Shown here in pieces: positions 17,984 to 25,639 of a stretch of 64,000 nt of DNA. The translations under genes and the position numbers were made by a program. This DNA is from Deferribacteres bacterium (lineage in GTDB: Bacteria; Zhuqueibacterota; Zhuqueibacteria; Zhuqueibacterales; Geothermadaptataceae): the NCBI GenBank assembly GCA_020633675.1, contig JACKDE010000002.1, positions 620,001 through 684,000 on the forward strand, given 5' to 3'. The first letter of the stretch is position 1; every line of letters starts with the position of its first letter. The notes beneath the pieces were generated by a model. The model did not search any database and had not been told where the DNA came from. It saw nothing but the letters and a program-made list of their open reading frames with translations.

Positions 17984-19349
17984 ACTTTCCCAACCTGCGG
18001 TAGAGCGAAGTACGCGTCAATCCAAGTTCGCGCGCCGCCTGGCTGATGTTGCCGCCGTACTTGCTCATGGCCTTGCGGATCACCATTTTTTCAACATCTT
18101 CCAGATTGTAGTTATCGAAAATCATGCTGTCCTCACTGCTCTCCGGTGTGTTGAAATAGAAATCGCCGGGCTGGATCACCTGACTATCGCTTAAAATCAC
18201 TGCCCGTTCAATCGAGTGCTGAATTTCGCGCACATTGCCCGGCCAGTGATATTTCAGCAGCTTTTTCATTCCTGCTGCACTGACGCGCTTGTTGGGACGG
18301 TTGTATTTTTTGGAATACATTGCCAGAAAATGGTCGGCCAGCAGTGGGATATCCTCCTGGCGCTCGCGCAAAGGTGGCAGCGAAATTTCGACGGTATTGA
18401 TACGGTACAACAAATCCTGGCGGAATTCACGATTGCTCACCATTTCCAAAATCGGCAAATTGGTGGCGCAAATTAGCCGGATGTCGATGTCGATCGCTTT
18501 GTTCGAGCCGATGCGAGTGATTTTGCGGTTTTGCAGAACAGTCAACAATTTGGCCTGCAACGGCAGCGGCAGGTTGCCGATCTCGTCCAGAAAAAGGGAG
18601 CCGCCCGAAGCGATTTCAAAACGCCCGGTTCGATCTTCCTTTGCATCTGTAAACGCGCCTTTAACGTGACCGAACAACTCACTTTCGAACAGCGTTTCGG
18701 TGAGTGCGCCCATGTCGACGCTGATAAACACCTCATTTGCACGCTTGGACTGCCGGTGCAGCTCGCGGGCGACCAGCTCTTTGCCGGTGCCGTTCTCACC
18801 CAAAATCAACACATTGGCATCGGTTTTCGCCACCTTGCTGATGGTGTCGAAGACTTTTTGCATCGCCGGGCACACACCGATAAAATCGGAAAAGGGCTGG
18901 TCGAGATCGGCGCTCAATGTTTTCTGTTTCGAGCGCAAACTGGCGGCTTCAATGCGTGACTGCCGCAGCCGCATTGCGGCAAAAATCGTCGCTAACAGCT
19001 TCTGGTTTTCCCACGGTTTCAGCACAAAATCGACCGCGCCTTCTTTGATGGCGCGCACGGCCATTTCAACATCACCATAGGCGGTAATCAACACCACCAC
19101 CGCTGATGGATCGATATCGAGAATTTTTTCCAGCCACAGAAAGCCTTCGTAGCCGCTGCTGACATCGCGGGTGAAATTCATATCCAGCAAAATGACATCG
19201 TAGCTTTCGTTTTTGAGCAGCGTTGAAATCATCTCGGGATTGGTTTCTGTATCGATTCGCTCGAGATGCTGTTTGAGAAAGAGCTTCGCGGCTTGCAGCA
19301 CATCGATGTCGTCATCGATAAAAAGAACTTTGCCGACTTTGGTACTCAT
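17973..19349 (-). CDS. NtrC-family response regulator with GAFTDA loop
   Basis: 458 aa from ATG 19349. Receiver domain: acidic pocket FIDDDIDVL, phospho-Asp in ILLDMNF (about 60) and Lys in LKPW. AAA+ domain: Walker A LGENGTGKE, Walker B-region LFLDEIGNLPL, and the sigma-54 contact loop reading GAFTDA instead of GAFTGA. Fis-type HTH at the end (GNISQAARELGLTRTSLYRR). It activates sigma-54 promoters when phosphorylated by the overlapping kinase. Whether the Gly-to-Asp change in the loop weakens activation is open. Targets may include the permease gene upstream. Confidence 0.93.
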   Translation of the reverse strand: MSTKVGKVLFIDDDIDVLQAAKLFLKQHLERIDTETNPEMISTLLKNESYDVILLDMNFTRDVSSGYEGFLWLEKILDIDPSAVVVLITAYGDVEMAVRAIKEGAVDFVLKPWENQKLLATIFAAMRLRQSRIEAASLRSKQKTLSADLDQPFSDFIGVCPAMQKVFDTISKVAKTDANVLILGENGTGKELVARELHRQSKRANEVFISVDMGALTETLFESELFGHVKGAFTDAKEDRTGRFEIASGGSLFLDEIGNLPLPLQAKLLTVLQNRKITRIGSNKAIDIDIRLICATNLPILEMVSNREFRQDLLYRINTVEISLPPLRERQEDIPLLADHFLAMYSKKYNRPNKRVSAAGMKKLLKYHWPGNVREIQHSIERAVILSDSQVIQPGDFYFNTPESSEDSMIFDNYNLEDVEKMVIRKAMSKYGGNISQAARELGLTRTSLYRRLGKYGL

Positions 19350-19761
19350 GTTCTTTATCCTGTTTTCATTTGGACTGGAAATTGAATCATTGCGACAAGC
19401 TATTATGGAATTTGCCGGTTTGAAAAGTGTATTCAATATGGCAAAAAAAGTGCAAAAATCAAAATAGAACACGGCGGGCAAATGCCGCCGTTCCTATCAA
19501 AGCAAAATACATTCCGTGATGATAATGAATGCATGGCATTTAAATACCTTGCATGAATTCCTGTTCAAATTATTCATTTTCGCGCAGGTCTTGCGCGGAA
19601 TAAATGTGAACTGTGCAGTTGAATGGGCTGAAAAATAGCAGGGGTGTACGGAATCGAACGCTTTTTGTTTTGAAAACGGATAAGGCAAGAAGCGAATGGT
19701 CGCTGGCAAATCCGTGGGGCATCTTGCAATTGCAGGACACCCCATGGGCAGAAAACTCTGT
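19350..19761. other. 412-bp intergenic stretch
   Basis: Lies between the FtsX-like permease and the regulator gene. It holds the terminator hairpin at 19471-19491, a smaller CGCGCA/TGCGCG hairpin near 19579-19596 and a weak TGGGG/CCCCA hairpin near 19716-19744. A plus-strand GG-N10-GC sequence at 19440-19453 has no gene behind it. Confidence 0.4.
19471..19491 (-). terminator. intrinsic terminator upstream of the regulator-kinase pair
   Basis: ACGGCGG (19471-19477) and CCGCCGT (19485-19491), perfect 7-bp GC-rich stem with 7-base loop; the minus strand continues with a T-rich stretch. It would separate the permease gene from the regulator-kinase pair. Confidence 0.6.
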
Positions 19762-22182
19762 TTATTCGTAGCGCAACGCTTTGATCGGATTTGAAAATGC
19801 AGCTTTGATGGTCTGATAGCCCACCGTCAGCCAGGCAACACACAAAGTAATGCCACCCGCCATCAGGAACGAAAGGCTACTCATAGAAGCGCGATAGGCA
19901 AACCCTTGCAACCAGTTTGACATGCCGAAGTAGGCGATCGGGGCAGCCAGCAGAAATGCCGCACCGACCAAAACCGTAAATTCTTTCGAGAGCAAAAAAA
20001 CGATATTGCCAACATGCGCGCCCAAGACTTTGCGTACACCGATTTCCTTTGTGCGTTGCTCCGCTGCAAAAGAGGCAAGCCCCAACAGTCCGAGGCAGGC
20101 GATGAAAACGCTGAAAAGCGTAAAGGTGCTCACGATAGATCCCGTTCGCTGCTCGGCACGGTATAGTTGATCAAAATCGTCATCGAGAAAAGTAAATTGA
20201 AAGGGCTGATCGGGCAGGCGCGTTTCCCAGGCTTGCCGGATAGCTTCAATGCTCTCGTTGACATTGCCCTTTTTAATGCGCACCAGCATAAAGTGCGGAG
20301 AATCTGCGATGGACAGTACCGCCGGCTCGATGGTGTGATGCACCGATTCAAAGTGGAAATCTTTGACGACGCCGATCACCGGTCGAACAACCTCTTCGAT
20401 CTCGCCGGGTTGTGCAAGCGTTTTTCCGACAGCATCGCTCCAGCCGAATTTGCGTACCGCCGCCTCGTTGATGATGAAACCCGAGCTATCCGTGCCAAAG
20501 CTGCTCGAGAAACTGCGCCCCGCAACCATCTCCATGCCAAGTGTTTCGATGAAATTGAAACCAACCTCCATGCTGCGCAGCAAATAGCCATCTTTTTCTG
20601 GTGTGCCCTCAGCACGATATAAATTGACATCATGATCATTGCCGGGCAAGTGGCGTGTGACGCTGGTAGATGAGACTTGATGCAGTTGCCGAAGCTCTTC
20701 TTCGAAGCTGGCTATGCCACTGCTAAGCGTGTTAGCGCGATGGATGACCACAACCTGTTCTTTGTTGAATCCGAGGTTCATGCTATTGATAAACCGCATT
20801 TGATCGGAAATTACGAAGGCGCCGATAAGCAGGACAATAGAAATCCCGAATTGAAAAACCACCAATCCACTCCGAAACCATCGGCTTTTCATGCCTGCTT
20901 TAAATTTGCCTTTTAACACCTCAACCGGTTGAAATGAAGCGAGAAAAAGTGCGGGGTAAAGCCCGGCCAGCACACCGACGATGACGGTAATGGCAAAAAT
21001 CCCTGGCAGAAAAATGGCATTGCTGAAATAGTTGATTTCAATTTGCTTGCCAGCAAGCGTGTTGAAGAACGGCAAAGCAGCCTGTGCCAGAAGAATGGCC
21101 AGCACCATGGCTACGCTGCTCAATAAGAGTGACTCCCCTAAAAATTGCCAGATCAATTGCGAACGGCTGGAGCCAATCGCTTTGCGCACGCCGACTTCCT
21201 TGGCGCGGTTGGCTGAGCGTGCTGTCGCTAAATTCATAAAATTGATACAAGCCAGCAGCAGGATAAAAAAGGCGATAAGGGAAAATATCGAAACATAAGC
21301 CATATCGCTGTTGGCCTCGAGTTCATCACCGATGTTGGAATGCAAGTGGATGTCTGTCATTTTTTGCAAACGGAATTCGTACAATCCACCGTTCGCAACA
21401 AATTCCTGAAAACTCTGTCCGGTGGCTTGCTGGATTTGCGGTTCCACGTACTTGCGGATGATCTCGGGCAGCTTGGCTTCGAGTGCCTGTGGCCGAACGC
21501 CTTTCTGCAAATAAAAATAGGTGATGTAGCTATTGTTGGTCCAACGATCATTCACTGCGTAGGGCAACGTGTAGATTGAGGCGAGAAAATCAAAATGGAA
21601 ATGCGATTGGTTCGGCAGCTTGTCGACAACGCCTGTGACAGTGAACGGACGTTCTGTGCCGCCACTGTTGATCGTGATTACCTGGTCGATCGGATTGGCA
21701 TTGCCGAAGTATTTTTGCGCGATTTCATCGGTGATGACAATGGTGTTCGGCGCTGAGAGAGCTGTGTTGGGATTGCCTTGTAGCATTGGCTGTTGAAAAA
21801 CCGCGAAAAACATCGAATCGGCATAAAGCAATTTGGTTTCAATGAATTGCTGGTCTGCATAGCGTACCACCATGCGTTGACTGGGCTTGTCGATGCGGGT
21901 GGCAGCTTTTACTTCGGGGAATTCCGCCATCATCGCCGTTGCCATTGGCGCGGCAGTATTGGTGACATGCACTTCATTGCCAGCAATGCGGGCGCGCAGG
22001 GTGACGCGATAAATTTGATCGGCATTTTGATAAAAGCGGTCATAGCTCAGTTCGTCTTGCACATAAAGCAAGATTAGCAGGCAGCATGCCATGCCTACGG
22101 CCAAGCCGATAATATTGATCAGTGAGTAACCTTTGTGTTTAAGCAAATTTCGGAAGGCGATCTTGAGATTCTTTTTCAGCAT
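19762..22182 (-). CDS. FtsX/MacB-type ABC transporter permease, 806 aa
   Basis: ATG 22182 with a GGAGG SD. The protein is a duplicated MacB-PCD/FtsX unit: first helix in SLINIIGLAVGMACCLLILL (about 20-39), a large periplasmic domain to about 280, three helices (about 285-430 with RAKEVGVRKAIGSSR), a second helix/periplasmic domain (about 430-670), and three closing helices with TKEIGVRKVLGAHVGNIV. Both copies carry the VRKxxG coupling motif that docks an ATPase. No ATPase gene is adjacent. Likely mechanotransmission or lipoprotein/peptide export at the envelope. It sits between two NtrC-type regulators. Confidence 0.92.
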   Translation of the reverse strand: MLKKNLKIAFRNLLKHKGYSLINIIGLAVGMACCLLILLYVQDELSYDRFYQNADQIYRVTLRARIAGNEVHVTNTAAPMATAMMAEFPEVKAATRIDKPSQRMVVRYADQQFIETKLLYADSMFFAVFQQPMLQGNPNTALSAPNTIVITDEIAQKYFGNANPIDQVITINSGGTERPFTVTGVVDKLPNQSHFHFDFLASIYTLPYAVNDRWTNNSYITYFYLQKGVRPQALEAKLPEIIRKYVEPQIQQATGQSFQEFVANGGLYEFRLQKMTDIHLHSNIGDELEANSDMAYVSIFSLIAFFILLLACINFMNLATARSANRAKEVGVRKAIGSSRSQLIWQFLGESLLLSSVAMVLAILLAQAALPFFNTLAGKQIEINYFSNAIFLPGIFAITVIVGVLAGLYPALFLASFQPVEVLKGKFKAGMKSRWFRSGLVVFQFGISIVLLIGAFVISDQMRFINSMNLGFNKEQVVVIHRANTLSSGIASFEEELRQLHQVSSTSVTRHLPGNDHDVNLYRAEGTPEKDGYLLRSMEVGFNFIETLGMEMVAGRSFSSSFGTDSSGFIINEAAVRKFGWSDAVGKTLAQPGEIEEVVRPVIGVVKDFHFESVHHTIEPAVLSIADSPHFMLVRIKKGNVNESIEAIRQAWETRLPDQPFQFTFLDDDFDQLYRAEQRTGSIVSTFTLFSVFIACLGLLGLASFAAEQRTKEIGVRKVLGAHVGNIVFLLSKEFTVLVGAAFLLAAPIAYFGMSNWLQGFAYRASMSSLSFLMAGGITLCVAWLTVGYQTIKAAFSNPIKALRYE

Positions 22183-22602
22183 GAAGCACTCCTCCAGTCA
22201 AATAGGCAAGATTTGAGCACACGATAAGAGTCCGATTTGGGCATGCTATCAATATGGCAAACATCGAAAAATGTTGCAGAAATTTTAAGGCTGAAGAAAA
22301 ATAAGGATAACCCGTTGTGCGAATTAAATAAGCCGCTGATGAGCACAAAGTGGCCCAAATTGTCATGCCGGAGGCATCTATTTTGACGTTTCCGCGGAAT
22401 ATAGCGAAGTTTCCTCACGATGCCGAATGGATTCCTCCTGAAAGACAAGGGTACTATTGTTACATAAAAACAACAATTTACCCAAAAGGATTATCGCAAA
22501 AACAATTCGCACAACGAATAAGAACAGAAATATGCGATAATCGCAGAAGCCATTTGTCTGATTCATCCTGATGTGCGGGACATCGAAGCGTCGGGCGGCA
22601 TT
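22183..22602. other. 420-bp leader of the permease gene
   Basis: Contains a candidate sigma-54 promoter (22342-22357) and an inverted repeat ATTATCGCA (22490-22498) / TGCGATAAT (22533-22541), the second arm being itself part of a 13-base palindrome (22533-22545). These could be activator sites for an adjacent regulator. No gene was seen. Confidence 0.4.
22342..22357 (-). promoter_or_regulatory. weak candidate sigma-54 promoter for the permease gene
   Basis: Minus strand reads TGGGCCACTTTGTGCT: GG and GC at the required 10-base spacing, but three other consensus positions differ. It is about 160 bases upstream of the ATG. Confidence 0.25.
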
Positions 22603-23985
22603 CTACGCCTGATGCGAAGAATCCATTTCCTTGCTGTCTTTGGGCTGGATGTCATATTCTTTCAACCTGCGGTACAGTGTGGTTTTGGAAAGGTCGAGAA
22701 TTTTGCAGGCTTTTTTCTGGCTCCCATTGGTCTCGCGCAGCACTTTGAGAATGTAATGCTTTTCAACTTCTGCCAGCGTTGCCGGGCGATCCTGTACCGG
22801 CGGCAAATAATCAAGACTCTGCAACAGGCGCGGTGGCAAATGCACCGTGTCGACTTCGGCACTGCTGGACAGGGCAACACCGTGCTCGACAGCATTCATC
22901 AGCTCGCGCACGTTGCCTGGCCAGCGATAGCTGGTCAGGGTATGCAGGGCAGCCTGGGAGAAGTGCAAATCAGACTTGCCCGATTTTTCGGCAAAGGTGC
23001 GCAGGAAGTGCTGTGCGAGCAACGAAATGTCATCATCCCGATCACGTAGTGGCGGCAAATGCAACGGGATCACGGCAACCCGGTAAAAGAGATCCTCCCG
23101 AAACTCACCGCTGGCCATCATTTTGTGCAAATCTTTGTTGGTGGCAGCGATGATGCGTACAGACACACGCCGGAGTTCATTGTCTCCAACCCGGCGGATT
23201 TCGCCATTCTGGATGAAACGTAACAGTTTGACTTGCAAAGTCGGGCTCATTTCTGCAATTTCATCCAGAAAAAGTGTTCCGCCATCTGCTTCTTCGACCA
23301 GGCCGCGTTTGCTCGAAATTGCGCCGGTAAATGCCCCCTTCACATGTCCAAACAATTCGCTTTCCAACAGTTGCTCGGGCAACCCGCCACAATTAACCGG
23401 CACAAACGGTTTTTCCGCGTAGTGGCTGTAGTGATGGATCATGCCCGCGATCAGTTCCTTGCCTGTGCCGCTTTCTCCGGTAATCAGTACGCTGCTGTCA
23501 GTGCCGGATACCGCCAGGGCTTTCTTGATGATTTGTTGCATCACCTGATTGACCGTGATAATATTTTTTACGCCGAACTGATCGCGCATGCTGCGTTCGA
23601 GATCGCGGATCCGTTTGCGCAAGGCATTGCGTTCCATGGCTTTCGCAACGGTTTTCGTGAGCGCCTCATCCTGCATGGGCTTGGTCAGGTATTCATAGGC
23701 GCCGCTGCGAATCGCTTCCACGGCCGTCTCGACAGCGCCGAATGCCGTCATCATGATGACCTCGGTGTCAGGCAAAACGCTTTTGGCGTGCTTAAGCACA
23801 TCCATGCCGTTGCCATCCTGCATCACGAGATCGCTGATCACCACATCAAATATCTCGCGGTTGATTTTGCGTAGCGCATCCTTGCTACTCTGGGCTTCCT
23901 GGACCTCGTAGCCCTGCTTTTTGAGTGTAAGCACGAGCGTTCTGCGCACAGCGCGGTCATCGTCTACAACCAGAATTTGAGCCAT
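22603..23985 (-). CDS. NtrC-family response regulator (orphan, canonical GAFTGA)
   Basis: 460 aa from ATG 23985 (AAGGA SD at 7 bases); a GTG two codons earlier is less likely. Receiver: VVDDDRAVR, phospho-Asp in VISDLVM (about 52), Lys in LTKPM. AAA+: Walker A ITGESGTGKE, loop GAFTGA, LFLDEIAEM. Fis-type HTH: GSQKKACKILDLSKTTLYRR. It should activate sigma-54 promoters. No kinase gene is adjacent; the nearest is the one ending at 16622, beyond the permease. Single gene before a long leader. Confidence 0.93.
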   Translation of the reverse strand: MAQILVVDDDRAVRRTLVLTLKKQGYEVQEAQSSKDALRKINREIFDVVISDLVMQDGNGMDVLKHAKSVLPDTEVIMMTAFGAVETAVEAIRSGAYEYLTKPMQDEALTKTVAKAMERNALRKRIRDLERSMRDQFGVKNIITVNQVMQQIIKKALAVSGTDSSVLITGESGTGKELIAGMIHHYSHYAEKPFVPVNCGGLPEQLLESELFGHVKGAFTGAISSKRGLVEEADGGTLFLDEIAEMSPTLQVKLLRFIQNGEIRRVGDNELRRVSVRIIAATNKDLHKMMASGEFREDLFYRVAVIPLHLPPLRDRDDDISLLAQHFLRTFAEKSGKSDLHFSQAALHTLTSYRWPGNVRELMNAVEHGVALSSSAEVDTVHLPPRLLQSLDYLPPVQDRPATLAEVEKHYILKVLRETNGSQKKACKILDLSKTTLYRRLKEYDIQPKDSKEMDSSHQA

Positions 23986-24584
23986 ATTCACGTCCTTTTC
24001 AGTTTATCGCGACGTACCGGAAGCAGTAGCTGGAAGAGCGGTCGGTTTTTGGGGAAAACAGTTTGGATAATAAGAAATTGCATGAGTACTTGAGAACAAA
24101 TTCAAGATATGTTCTTGTACAAAATGCAAAACTTTATGTTTAATAAAACTGCGATCTTTTGGGATTTGGTGCTTTGCGGCTTGTGAAAAAACGCATTCGA
24201 ACAGATGACGAGCTCTGCAAAATCTCAAGACGGATTGTTTGACAAACGAATTTGCCGCTTTGTGATTCCAAAAGACACGCATAAAAGTCTTGTCCACCGC
24301 CTTTACTGGAGAAAGATTGGCAATGAAGAAGATATTCTCGATTTTTCTTATCAGCAGGTCAATGTTGATTATGAAAGAGATGCGAATGGCAATCTTTCGA
24401 AAACAGTATCTATCGGGGGGGATGGTCTCAGAAATTTCTTTGCGGAGAGGCAACGGGGGGCGCGGCTCTGCTTCAAAGGCAGGATACTTCCAGGCCCAAA
24501 AGAAGAACGAGGCCAGGACATCAACGGTGCCTGGCCTAAAGGAACTGTAAATTTGTTTGCTAAACAGATCGGCGAATTGGCTTT
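23986..24584. other. 599-bp intergenic stretch
   Basis: Open frames of up to 200 codons run through here in both strands, but they overlap each other, lack SDs and are not protein-like. The one supported element is the terminator at 24511-24536. The rest is AT-rich and unassigned. Confidence 0.4.
24511..24536 (-). terminator. terminator after the TPR lipoprotein
   Basis: GGCCAGG (24511-24517) and CCTGGCC (24530-24536): perfect GC-rich 7-bp stem with 12-base loop. The minus strand continues TCGTTCTTCTTTT. Confidence 0.65.
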
Positions 24585-25535
24585 TCAGTTTTTCTTCTTT
24601 CCCCAAAATTTTTCCATCTTTTCCTTGCGATCGAGAAGGTATTTGATACGCTTTTTTGCTTTTTGTGCAAAATCGCTGTTCGGCTCGAGTTCAAGCACTT
24701 TTTCGTAGGTTTCGACACTCAACTTATAATCATCGCGATCCTTTTTTTCATAAGCCTGCGCCATAAAATAGACCGGTTCTGCGGACTCTGAACGCAGTGC
24801 TCCAGCATAGCCAAACTCGGTGATGGCATCCCATAAATCGGAAACACTTCCTCTTTTGTAGAGCACATGTCCACGCGCCATGTGCAAAGCATATTTGGCA
24901 TCTTTGTGGCTGGCATCGATGGCTACAGCCTGCTCAAGCGATTTCACTGCTTGATTCCAGCGCTTTTTTTGAAACAGGGCAAAACCTTCCTGAAAATATT
25001 TATCGGCCTGCTCAGTTTGGGATGCAAGCTCACCAAGCTGCGTTTTCACGCGCGGATCGTTCGGTGAAATCTGCGCTGCTTGTTCAAATTCGGCGTTGGC
25101 TTTTTCCAGCAGGTTGAATTTTTGGTAAGCAATACCACGTTCATAAAAAACATCAAACGCTTGAGGCATGAGCTCTTCAGCATTTTCGTAGTTTTCAAGC
25201 GCAAGTCGCAGGCTGCCAGCTTCACGGGCGGCGCTTCCCCGAGCAATGTACAGTCGCGATAAGGAAGCGGTTGCCGTGCTGTTGGACGCATCGGTCGCAA
25301 GCACACGCTGATACATCGCCATCGCGCTGTCGGCACGTTCGGTTTTTTCATAGCATTCCGCCAGCAAAAGCATCGCTTCGCCGTTGGCAGGATTCTTGGA
25401 AATTTCAGCTTGCAGAGCAGTGATAGCACTTTCGTAGTTGCCTGCCGCAACATCCTTTTTTGCGACACCCAACTGGCTGGCGCCACATGCCAGCAACAGC
25501 AGTGAAAACGGGATAAGAATTCTCAAGATTTTCAA
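24585..25535 (-). CDS. TPR-repeat lipoprotein, 316 aa
   Basis: TTG start at 25535 with AAGGA SD. Residues 1-17 are a lipoprotein signal with lipobox LLAC. At least six tetratricopeptide repeats follow (for example AKKDVAAGNYESAITALQAE, AMLLLAECYEKTERADSAMA, VFYERGIAYQKFNLLEKANA), forming a protein-binding superhelix. It ends in a Lys-rich tail. It probably sits in the periplasm anchored to a membrane and scaffolds partners. It follows the NagZ-hydrolase gene by about 100 bases, with its own promoter in between. Confidence 0.85.
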   Translation of the reverse strand: MKILRILIPFSLLLLACGASQLGVAKKDVAAGNYESAITALQAEISKNPANGEAMLLLAECYEKTERADSAMAMYQRVLATDASNSTATASLSRLYIARGSAAREAGSLRLALENYENAEELMPQAFDVFYERGIAYQKFNLLEKANAEFEQAAQISPNDPRVKTQLGELASQTEQADKYFQEGFALFQKKRWNQAVKSLEQAVAIDASHKDAKYALHMARGHVLYKRGSVSDLWDAITEFGYAGALRSESAEPVYFMAQAYEKKDRDDYKLSVETYEKVLELEPNSDFAQKAKKRIKYLLDRKEKMEKFWGKKKN

Positions 25536-25574
25536 AATAAGCAGTCCTTCCTGGGTTGTTTAAAGGTAACCGAA

Positions 25575-25603
25575 AAAATATCGAATCACCGCAAGAAAAT
25601 CAA
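25575..25603 (-). promoter_or_regulatory. sigma-70 promoter of the TPR lipoprotein
   Basis: Minus strand TTGATT (25598-25603), 17-base spacer, TATTTT (25575-25580), then TTCGG. Leader about 35 bases. Confidence 0.5.
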
Positions 25604-25639
25604 GCGGAAAGTCGGTACAACACACAACGATGCTGAGCA

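Noticed and set aside
19438..19453. GG-N10-GC sigma-54-like element on the plus strand
   Set aside because: Dominated by an A-run, with no plus-strand gene downstream.
24004..24708. overlapping 200- and 167-codon frames in the gap after the orphan regulator
   Set aside because: They overlap in opposite directions, lack SDs, and composition is not protein-like; the terminator lies inside both.
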